DNA of 13,069 bases from an uncultured Pirellula sp. (GTDB lineage: Bacteria > Planctomycetota > Planctomycetia > Pirellulales > Pirellulaceae), in contig CAILTZ010000440.1 of NCBI GenBank assembly GCA_903837255.1, positions 1 to 13,069 on the forward strand, read 5' to 3'. A program made the position numbers and the translations under genes. Under the pieces are notes generated by a model, which worked only from the letters and a program-made list of their open reading frames with translations, did no database searches and was not told where the DNA came from. Position 1 is the first letter of the stretch. Every line of letters begins with the position of its first letter. Of the stretch, positions 6,955-13,069 are shown piece after piece.

Positions 6955-7742
6955 AAGTTCTTAAGCAACTCCTGGCGTACCTTTTGGTCATCCCATATTT
7001 CAAGTCGAGAGTAGTTCGGGTGACGGCCATCGATGATGTAAGGATCGTTGTGTTTGGTGTTGTAGCAGCAGATCAGCGACCAGCGAGGATCCTGACTAAG
7101 GTTCTTGCTCGAACAATGGAACAAGTTTCCATGAAAGAACAAAGCATCTCCGGGCTCCATCTCGCAGAACACCAACTCGTGCCGCTTGATCGCCTCGGCA
7201 ACTCGAAGAGCATCGGCACCCTTTTGATCTCCCGTCGTAAAGTGCTCGACTCGTCCTATCCGATGCGAACCGCTCAGGACCTGCAAGCATCCGTTGGCTT
7301 GGGTGGCTCGATCTACCGCGATCAAACAGCTTGCCATATCCGGATACAAACATCCATTGTTATACCAGTAACCGTAATCTTGATGCCATTCCCAAGCTCC
7401 CCCGACACGAGGCTCCTTGAGCATCATCTTGTGGTGGTAATGATAAACCTCATCTCCGAGCAACGCTTGCATCGTGCTTGCTACCCGCTTGGAGCGGACG
7501 ACCGCCGAGTAGGGGGAATGGTCATCTAAGTCATTGCGAAGCGCCAGTTTGCTCTGACCTCCGGTCGCATCGCGACGAACGTAAGCTTCGGTGGCAAGTT
7601 GCGAGTCCTCCCGAGCGTATCGGAGTAATGCTTGCATTTCATCAGCAGCAAAAAGGCTTCTGGCGAGAAAGAAGCCCTTGTTTTGGAAAGCCTCTTTGGC
7701 AAACCCCAAATCGATTGTGCCGATCATCGTACTAACTTTCAT
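6951..7742 (-). CDS. Phytanoyl-CoA dioxygenase (PhyH) family Fe(II)/2-oxoglutarate oxygenase
   Basis: The 263-residue protein has no signal peptide and looks cytosolic. The facial triad of Fe(II)/2-oxoglutarate oxygenases is present: HxD in WEWHQDYGYWY (H120, D122) and the distal histidine in GDALFFHGNLFH (H209, with H204 beside it). R220 in DPRWSL is placed to bind the 2-oxoglutarate carboxylate. The ADRATQANGCLQVLSGSH-type segment (here VDRATQANGCLQVLSGSHR, 143-161) is characteristic of the PhyH family. Members hydroxylate diverse small molecules, so the substrate cannot be named. The start at 7742 (MKVSTMIG) lacks a clear ribosome binding site, and ATG at codon 6 is an alternative. The gene leads a two-gene unit and overlaps the BNR-protein gene by four bases. 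It is divergent from the M48 peptidase gene, 165 bases away. Confidence 0.9.
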   Translation of the reverse strand: MKVSTMIGTIDLGFAKEAFQNKGFFLARSLFAADEMQALLRYAREDSQLATEAYVRRDATGGQSKLALRNDLDDHSPYSAVVRSKRVASTMQALLGDEVYHYHHKMMLKEPRVGGAWEWHQDYGYWYNNGCLYPDMASCLIAVDRATQANGCLQVLSGSHRIGRVEHFTTGDQKGADALRVAEAIKRHELVFCEMEPGDALFFHGNLFHCSSKNLSQDPRWSLICCYNTKHNDPYIIDGRHPNYSRLEIWDDQKVRQELLKNL

Positions 7743-7907
7743 TCGTCTGCAATTGACGTGTATTCAAGCTCGCATTGTCTTGTGAATCTATTGTCATTCT
7801 AAAGGATCTCGCAGCCTCCGGGAGTCGAAATCCCTCTTGGACTCGAAGGGCCCTTTTCGTTATTTTCTCCCGAGAGCCTCAGGAGATCGAAATAAGGATT
7901 AGTCACC
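7743..7907. promoter_or_regulatory. Divergent intergenic region between dioxygenase and M48 peptidase genes
   Basis: This 165-base gap must serve both divergent genes. It contains a 10-base palindrome AAGGGCCCTT (7846-7855), an inverted repeat GAGTC/GACTC around 7822-7844, and AAGGA (7894-7898) as ribosome binding site 9 bases before the peptidase ATG. No confident promoter hexamers were found. Confidence 0.45.
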
Positions 7908-8753
7908 ATGCACGAAAACGATAATACGAATACGAACCGACCGTCTCGTAGGAACATCCTCGCGTCTTTGGGTGGTATGGGCCTTTCGGTCTGTTGCGGC
8001 TGTCGCTCTACGCCGTTGACTGGCCGACCGCAGTTGGTGTTTATTCCTAAGTCGATGGAGATGTCGCTTGGGGAGCAAAGTTACGCCGATGTTATCTCCA
8101 AATCGACCCCCTCGCAGAATCCGGCTTGGGTCGAAGCCGTCCAGCGCACTGGCCAACGGATCGCCTCGGTGTCCAATGCCCCGGGGTTTCAATGGGAGTT
8201 TCGTCTGCTAGCGAGTCCAACGCAAAACGCGTTTTGCCTGCCCGGTGGAAAAGTTGCTATCTATGAAGGGATCATTCCACTTTGCGAAAACGAAGCTGGA
8301 TTGGCGGTGGTGATGAGCCATGAGATCGCCCATGCGCTGGCTCACCACGGTGCAGAGCGGATGAGTCAGCAGGCTGGGGTTCAAGGAGCCGGTGCCGTAC
8401 TTGGTTGGGCAGTGAGCGAAACCTCGCCCATGACGCGAGATCTTGCCATGCGAGCCTTTGGTACCGGAACCCAGTATGGGATCCTGCTGCCCTATAGTCG
8501 TCATCATGAAAGCGAAGCCGACTCGATCGGCATCCAATTGATGGCTAAAGCCGGTTATGATCCGGCCGAAGCCCCTTTGTTTTGGGGACGATTTGGAAAC
8601 GCCAAATCCTCATCGGAGGCTCCGCCAGAGTGGTCGTCGACTCATCCGAGTGACAGTCGCAGGGCAGCGGATCTTGCGGCGAAGCTTCCGCAAGCAATGC
8701 AATTGTACCAATCGGCCTCGAATCGATTCGGCCGGGGCGAACGACTGGCTTAA
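7908..8753 (+). CDS. M48 family zinc metallopeptidase, probable lipoprotein
   Basis: The 281-residue protein carries the zinc motif HEIAH (138-142), the third ligand in ESEAD (E201), and STHPSDSRR (H246), all conserved in M48 peptidases of the BepA/LoiP type. Those enzymes act in the envelope on misfolded outer-membrane proteins; this is family knowledge, not shown here. The N-terminus has twin arginines (PSRRNILAS, 12-20) and a short hydrophobic stretch, then VCCGC. The sequence after C32 (CRSTPLTGRPQLVFI) matches the usual mature start of M48 lipoproteins (C...PVTGR.QL), so C32 is the likely lipidated cysteine although the lipobox is not canonical. ATG 7908 has AAGGA 9 bases upstream. It lacks the C-terminal TPR domain of BepA and ends soon after the peptidase domain. 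It converges on the phosphodiesterase gene with a 20-base gap. Confidence 0.92.
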   Translation: MHENDNTNTNRPSRRNILASLGGMGLSVCCGCRSTPLTGRPQLVFIPKSMEMSLGEQSYADVISKSTPSQNPAWVEAVQRTGQRIASVSNAPGFQWEFRLLASPTQNAFCLPGGKVAIYEGIIPLCENEAGLAVVMSHEIAHALAHHGAERMSQQAGVQGAGAVLGWAVSETSPMTRDLAMRAFGTGTQYGILLPYSRHHESEADSIGIQLMAKAGYDPAEAPLFWGRFGNAKSSSEAPPEWSSTHPSDSRRAADLAAKLPQAMQLYQSASNRFGRGERLA

Positions 8754-8761
8754 CGCGATTC

Positions 8762-8785
8762 GAGGTCTATTGTTCAATGGACCTC
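8762..8785. terminator. 11-bp hairpin at the convergent junction
   Basis: GAGGTCTATTG (8762-8772) pairs with CAATGGACCTC (8775-8785), 11 pairs including one G-T, with only two bases at the tip, which also hold the start of the minus gene's TGA stop (8776-8774). It lies 8 bases after the peptidase stop. Symmetry and placement suggest a bidirectional terminator; no strong U-run follows on either strand. Confidence 0.5.
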
Positions 8786-10054
8786 TAAAAGTCCTCGAAC
8801 GTAGGACTTGAACTCTAGGATATCCTCAGGAGCATCAGGGCCGATGACTACCGGATTGTGCTCGAGCGAGTTGACCAGTCCATGGCTACCCCCTACCAAA
8901 CTAGGATCGAGCGGGATCACATCCATCTTCATTCGGAATCCAAGTTTCTTTTGAGCGACACGACGGAACGCTCGAACTTTCGACGTAATGAAAAGTTCGC
9001 AAGGGTCGTACCCGGGCTTGCGATGGATATCGACGGTCCTCGCAAAGTCGGGTGCAAGGTTGTCTTCGAGCCAGTAGTAGTAAGTAAACCATGCATCGGG
9101 CTCGGCCATGGCGATCCAATCGCCACTCCTAGGATGCTTGAGGCGAAGTTCTTCGGGATGCACAACGGCGTGGATGCCTGGTTGTTTGCTGAGCAGCTCC
9201 CGGACGTTTTGAGAGATGCTCGGATCGTTGACATACACATGGGCGAATTGATGATCTGCTACGGCGAATGCTTTGCAATCTCCCGGGATGAGCATCTCAC
9301 CAAAGGGTCCATTGCGAACCGACAGCAAACCATGTTGTCTTAGGATACGGTTGATCGAAATGGCACGTGTCACAGGGACTAGTCCGTATTCGGAGACGAT
9401 GATCGGTGTTGCGCCGATGTCTTGGGCTGCATCGATGAGGATCGCAGCGCAGCGATCGACCTCGGCAACTCGATCCATGCTAGGTTGGCGGTAGCGTTGG
9501 AAGTCGTAGTCTAGGTGGGGCAGATAGCACAAAGTTAGCTGGGGTCTTTTCTCTCGGAGGACTTTTGCCGTTGCACGTGCAATCCACTCGCTCGCTGGCA
9601 GGCCAGCGTTGGGACCCCAGAAGGAGAAAAAGGGGAACGGTCCCAAGTGTTTCACCAACTCACAGCCGGTATCGTCGATGACGTCAAAGACCTTCGAGCC
9701 ATCGCAACCGTAGTGGGGTTTTGGGGTGGCGCTGTAGCGTACGCCAGAGTGCTGATTGAACCACCAAAACATCTTGGCCGTCTCAATCCCGTGATACAAA
9801 AGTTCTCCGGAGATGAGCCGGTTGGATTGTTGCCAGAAGCGGACTTCGGCCGAGCTTCGATCGTACCAACCGTTGCCAACAATCCCGTGCTCGTCGGGCA
9901 TTCGACCGGTGAGCATGGTGGCTTGGACCGTACAAGTCACCGCTGGGACTGGAGGAGTCCAGACTCGGTGCTTTCCTAGTTGAGCGATGCGTGGGGCGTA
10001 GGCAAGGAGTTCTTGGGTCAGTCCGACGACGTTGATGATGCAAACGCGTTTCAA
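8774..10054 (-). CDS. Alkaline phosphatase superfamily phosphodiesterase (nucleotide pyrophosphatase type)
   Basis: The 426-residue product, with no signal peptide or membrane segment, fits the type I phosphodiesterase/nucleotide pyrophosphatase branch. Visible motifs are PAVTCTVQATMLTG (37-50), in which T40 aligns with the nucleophilic threonine, then MPDEHGIVGNGW, YLPHLDYDFQR (D182), SEYG (221-224), DIHRKPGYDP (H344) and GSHG (H391). The first metal Asp of the superfamily appears as Asn (N8 in IINVVGLT), and the usual Ser-Asp-His-Gly is SEYG, so metal binding or chemistry may differ from classical members. The sequence resembles the EboF-like group, from memory of the family, but no other ebo gene is here. 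The start is TTG at 10054, overlapping the ligase stop as TTGA; the upstream ATG at 10062 is out of frame. This coupling suggests a role linked to glycan or polyprenyl metabolism, which is inference. Confidence 0.85.
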   Translation of the reverse strand: MKRVCIINVVGLTQELLAYAPRIAQLGKHRVWTPPVPAVTCTVQATMLTGRMPDEHGIVGNGWYDRSSAEVRFWQQSNRLISGELLYHGIETAKMFWWFNQHSGVRYSATPKPHYGCDGSKVFDVIDDTGCELVKHLGPFPFFSFWGPNAGLPASEWIARATAKVLREKRPQLTLCYLPHLDYDFQRYRQPSMDRVAEVDRCAAILIDAAQDIGATPIIVSEYGLVPVTRAISINRILRQHGLLSVRNGPFGEMLIPGDCKAFAVADHQFAHVYVNDPSISQNVRELLSKQPGIHAVVHPEELRLKHPRSGDWIAMAEPDAWFTYYYWLEDNLAPDFARTVDIHRKPGYDPCELFITSKVRAFRRVAQKKLGFRMKMDVIPLDPSLVGGSHGLVNSLEHNPVVIGPDAPEDILEFKSYVRGLLEVH

Positions 10055-12852
10055 GGTTCCATTCCGTCGAGTTGCTGGTTGAACGATTCGATCGAAGGAT
10101 CGCTTGGAGCAGCACGCACCAATTGCCTGAGGAATCCTCGGGCCTTGTCCTTTTGTTTGGTCTCGATCAAGAGCGTGACGATCCGTTTGAGTAGCGGTAC
10201 ATTGCTTCGATCTAACCCAAGGATAATGGTAAGGTTTTCGATTTCCAAGTCGACTTTACCTGTCTCACGCGACACGTCGGCCATCCAGGTTGCTTTTCGG
10301 AGCCCTGTCCAAGGTGACTGAGTGCTGGCCTGGATGAGTTTGTCGGCCAATTGTTCATGAGTGGTTGGAAAAGCCTTGGCAGTGAAAATCTCATTGTAGA
10401 TTTTGCGGAGCACCCCAGGGTCCAGAGGGAACGTCTCGATGGGGATTTGGCCATCCTTGTAGGTTCCGGCCATGATCTCGGCGATCGGTATCGATTCCGC
10501 CCGATTGGCCCGAAGAGCCCGTTGCCAGAGATCGAGCTTTTCTTGGTCGCTCAGCACGGCATGGTAAATCAGTGAACCGGAGGTCAAATTGGCGGGCCTG
10601 TGGGCCGAGATCTTAGCAAGCACCGGTACAAGGGGCTTGAGCTGCTCGGGTGTGCATTGCATCGCCGTCGAGATTCTTCCCCAGACCAATCGCCAGTCCA
10701 ACGGGGAAAGCAATTGAGCCCGAGTGTACCAGTAATTGGCTTTTGCGAAGCGATCCATGGTGATGGTCCCACCCAGGGCTTCGATGATGTTTGCCCGGAC
10801 CTCCTGGCTCTCGCTCTGGTTGGCAGATTCCAAAGCGAGTCGTATAACGACCGGTCGGGTCTGATTCCATGCCAGTTCGCTGGACGACGATTCAGGGCGT
10901 TTTTGCCAACGCTCGACACGCGTATCGTATGCAATCCCATCTGCCAGCAACCGCAGCAGAATAGGACTTTGGGTTACCACATCGATCCTTTGGTTCGCGT
11001 AAGCATCAGCGCAGGCATCGACCCAGCGATCAACCATGGGCTTGCTTTCAATGCCACCGTTTTTATTGCTAACGGGGAAGTCTTCCACTGGAAACTTCTT
11101 TTCCATCTGTTCCGAAAGTGCTAAGACCGACACGGCCCGCTGATTGGTTATCAGGAATAGCAAGCACACGAGCGCAAAGCTCAGCGAACAGAGGCGATGC
11201 ATTCTCAAGCTAAGTTTGCTCCGAGTGGCATCGAATTGATTATGAATGCGTCGATAGGCTCGCTGCGACTCGCTCATGCCACCGAGGATGCACCCAATAA
11301 ATAGGGCGCTTGGAACATACACTCCGGGGAGTATCCAAGCAAAATCGATGCAGGCATGAAGTGCTTGGCTCGCTAAGAAGAATGCCCCGGCGAGCTTGAG
11401 CGGAAGATATTCCCTGAATCGCTCGGAATGATAAATTTTCAGAAGGCCCCCCACTGTCGCAATCAGCGCAGCCAATGCAGCGAGCATCCCTAGGTAGCCC
11501 ATGGTCACAAGAATCTCAACGAAGAGACTCTCGGCGTGGTAGTACCAACCTCTAGACGATGGAATTTGAAAGGGTAAAGCGGCCACATGGAAAGTCCCTA
11601 ACCCCGATCCCAGCCAACCATAGTGCATCGCCGCGCGAAGTGCAACACTCCATATGTAAAGGCGGCCCGACTGCTTCTCCGTCTCCATGTCCAATCGCTC
11701 GATGCTTTCAATGCGACTCAAAGCGGTCTGATCAAATTGCAAACTCGCCATGGCGACAACGGCAACCACCATCGCTAAGAAACAACCGAAAAGCAGCGCC
11801 GTGCGTTTTTTACCAGGCCAGGCGATCGCAACAGCCACGAAGACTCCAACCACAGCGCTGACAAATGCGCCCCGGCACAGACTTATCGCGATGCAGAAGG
11901 CCAGCAGCAACACCGAAAGACTCGCCATGACACTGGCAGCATCAATTTTTTCAAATGCCGTCTTAAGCCCATACTGAAACTTGGCATTCCACGGCCATTG
12001 CCTCATGTCTCGCGATCGCATCTGACGGGCAACCGAAGTGTAGATTTTTTCACCCTGCCAGACGGCAAGCCCCAGCGCGGCCGAAAGGGCGATGTTCAGA
12101 AACGCACCTGCGGAATTCTTGGAGACGAAAACGGAAAACGAAGACCCGTACGTCAGTCCCAACAGATTGGGCTTGGAACGCAAAAACACCCCAACAATGC
12201 CGTAGAGCCCAACCGACACCCCAAGGACCGTAAGCCCAAGAAGAAACTGAGGATACGCCTTGCGATGACCCCAGACACAACTCGCTCCCCATACCAAAAG
12301 ACCGCACAGGAAAAGACTGCTAGAGGCCCCCCGAGTGGTGATCGGCTCGACGCTCAAGGCCAGTTTGCGGTGCTCAGGCTCAACCGTGCTTATATCGCAA
12401 CTAGCAGGCGAGAGTGCCTCCATTCCAAGTGCCCAACGCTGTAGCTGAATCGAGGGGAAACTCGAAGAGGAAGCGGCGTCCAAGTTCCAGGATCGAACGC
12501 TTTGAACCTGAGCAATAACACCCAAAAATAGAAAAACCCAGGCCGCCCAAGGAGGATATCTCCCCACCAACCGCCCGCCCTGTCCCGTGAAAGCTGAAGC
12601 CGTGAAAGCTGAAGATGTGAGAACCGAAGCTCCGAGAGCCAAGGCCAGCAAGACCGCTGGAAAGAATAGGATGTATTGGAAGGACCATGTTGCACCCCCA
12701 AAATACCAAGGGGAAATCCAAAGAAGCAGCAGCAATATCCAGCGGATGGCCCTCAGGCCGAGCCCCTCGTCAACTACGTGGCCAATGCCTGCTTGGCCAA
12801 CTCCTGCTTGGCCAACTCCGTTATCGCGTTTCACTCGACTTGATTTTGTCAC
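10051..12852 (-). CDS. O-antigen ligase (Wzy_C/WaaL-type) family membrane protein with long C-terminal domain
   Basis: The 933-residue protein has roughly 12-13 hydrophobic segments between about 34 and 570, then a soluble region of some 360 residues. The Wzy_C core is recognisable: SGRLYIWSVALRA (395-407, R397), YGWLGSGLGTF (411-421), and WYYHAESLFVEILVTMGYLG (436-455) with H439, which aligns with the conserved loop histidine of O-antigen ligases. SKNSAGAFLNIAL (244-256) and CRGAF (326-330) fit earlier family motifs. Such proteins join or polymerise undecaprenyl-linked glycans at the outer face of the inner membrane. The C-terminal part is helical and ends in a TPR-like segment (KDKARGFLRQLVRAAPSDPS, about 901-920). 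The start is GTG at 12852, directly after an in-frame TAG, with no clear ribosome binding site; GTG at codon 7 is an alternative. It is the first gene of a coupled pair. Confidence 0.85.
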   Translation of the reverse strand: MTKSSRVKRDNGVGQAGVGQAGIGHVVDEGLGLRAIRWILLLLLWISPWYFGGATWSFQYILFFPAVLLALALGASVLTSSAFTASAFTGQGGRLVGRYPPWAAWVFLFLGVIAQVQSVRSWNLDAASSSSFPSIQLQRWALGMEALSPASCDISTVEPEHRKLALSVEPITTRGASSSLFLCGLLVWGASCVWGHRKAYPQFLLGLTVLGVSVGLYGIVGVFLRSKPNLLGLTYGSSFSVFVSKNSAGAFLNIALSAALGLAVWQGEKIYTSVARQMRSRDMRQWPWNAKFQYGLKTAFEKIDAASVMASLSVLLLAFCIAISLCRGAFVSAVVGVFVAVAIAWPGKKRTALLFGCFLAMVVAVVAMASLQFDQTALSRIESIERLDMETEKQSGRLYIWSVALRAAMHYGWLGSGLGTFHVAALPFQIPSSRGWYYHAESLFVEILVTMGYLGMLAALAALIATVGGLLKIYHSERFREYLPLKLAGAFFLASQALHACIDFAWILPGVYVPSALFIGCILGGMSESQRAYRRIHNQFDATRSKLSLRMHRLCSLSFALVCLLFLITNQRAVSVLALSEQMEKKFPVEDFPVSNKNGGIESKPMVDRWVDACADAYANQRIDVVTQSPILLRLLADGIAYDTRVERWQKRPESSSSELAWNQTRPVVIRLALESANQSESQEVRANIIEALGGTITMDRFAKANYWYTRAQLLSPLDWRLVWGRISTAMQCTPEQLKPLVPVLAKISAHRPANLTSGSLIYHAVLSDQEKLDLWQRALRANRAESIPIAEIMAGTYKDGQIPIETFPLDPGVLRKIYNEIFTAKAFPTTHEQLADKLIQASTQSPWTGLRKATWMADVSRETGKVDLEIENLTIILGLDRSNVPLLKRIVTLLIETKQKDKARGFLRQLVRAAPSDPSIESFNQQLDGMEP
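12585..12644. repeat. 15-bp tandem duplication within the ligase gene (SAFTA repeat)
   Basis: CCGTGAAAGCTGAAG occurs exactly twice in tandem at 12585-12599 and 12600-12614, followed by two degraded units (12615-12629, 12630-12644). On the coding strand it encodes SAFTASAFTG (protein residues 81-90), in the loop between the second and third membrane segments. The reading frame is kept. Confidence 0.7.
12782..12817. repeat. 15-bp tandem duplication at the start of the ligase gene (GVGQA repeat)
   Basis: CCTGCTTGGCCAACT occurs exactly twice in tandem (12788-12802, 12803-12817), with a partial third copy just before (12782-12787). It encodes GVGQAGVGQAGIGH (protein residues 12-25) in the cytosolic N-terminus of the ligase, if the GTG at 12852 is the start. 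Confidence 0.7.
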
Positions 12853-13069
12853 TGGCTACCGAAACTATCTGCTGTCGTGATCGGATCTGCGATCGAGGGG
12901 CTGAAGCGAACACTTCTTGACATCTCCATCCATCGTCAAGGATTGGCTCCGGATCGATTCAAAAGGATCCGATCCAGAATGCTACTATTGGAATAGAGCA
13001 AAAAGGCCTTATTTCAGGATCCACCGACATAATCATTAAATTCTCAACGTCGCTCCATGCGAGAAATCG
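12853..13069. promoter_or_regulatory. Upstream region of the ligase gene, no gene recognised
   Basis: No supported gene lies in these 217 bases. It holds seven GATC sites (starting at 12879, 12884, 12891, 12952, 12966, 12971 and 13018) and an inverted repeat GGATCG (12951-12956) / CGATCC (12970-12975). TTGACG on the minus strand (12938-12933) resembles a -35 box for the ligase operon but no good -10 follows at the right spacing. An open minus-strand frame of 36 codons from the window edge ends at 12959; it shows no known motif. Confidence 0.4.

Noticed and set aside
7908..12852. A defence or secondary-metabolite system around the peptidase, phosphodiesterase and ligase
   Set aside because: No nuclease, helicase, synthase or transporter signature accompanies them, and the peptidase is transcribed convergently from the other two.
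12959..13069. Possible C-terminal end of another minus-strand gene
   Set aside because: A 36-codon open frame enters from the edge and stops at 12959, but it is too short and has no motif to support a gene.

Overview
The window looks like chromosomal DNA of a planctomycete, most likely from the Pirellulaceae/Rhodopirellula group. The main reasons are a 1556-residue secreted protein whose N-terminus carries the planctomycete LEPR-type export motif (RFEPLERRELMA), a small lysine-rich bL33 of the form seen in that phylum, and sparse gene packing with many envelope proteins. The taxonomic call is an inference from motifs, not from a search.

Layout from left to right: (1) Positions 1-272, minus strand: the N-terminal 90 residues of a secreted leucine-rich-repeat type protein, cut by the window edge. 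(2) 534-698, minus: a 54-codon gene for ribosomal protein bL33, easily missed because it is so short. (3) 699-994: a divergent intergenic region with a long imperfect stem-loop. (4) 995-5665, plus: the giant surface protein, with a thioredoxin-like domain, a cyclophilin-type prolyl isomerase, Ig/cadherin-like modules, a cohesin-like region and four tandem cadherin-like repeats. (5) 5773-7742, minus: a two-gene unit with an ATGA overlap, phytanoyl-CoA dioxygenase family enzyme then secreted BNR/sialidase-like protein. (6) 7908-8753, plus: an M48 metallopeptidase, probably a lipoprotein. (7) 8774-12852, minus: a second coupled pair, a Wzy/WaaL-type O-antigen ligase family membrane protein followed by an alkaline-phosphatase-superfamily phosphodiesterase that starts at a TTG overlapping the upstream stop. 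(8) 12853-13069: no recognisable gene, but a cluster of GATC sites.

Functionally this is an envelope neighbourhood. Five of the seven genes encode exported or membrane proteins: LRR protein, giant adhesin/isomerase, BNR protein, M48 lipoprotein and O-antigen ligase. The two cytosolic-looking enzymes (PhyH family and phosphodiesterase) are each translationally coupled to one of them. No mobile element, CRISPR array, defence cassette or biosynthetic cluster is visible. The most unusual items are the thioredoxin-cyclophilin-cadherin fusion, two structured non-coding elements (296-344 and 854-907), and two independent 15-bp in-frame tandem duplications near the start of the ligase gene.
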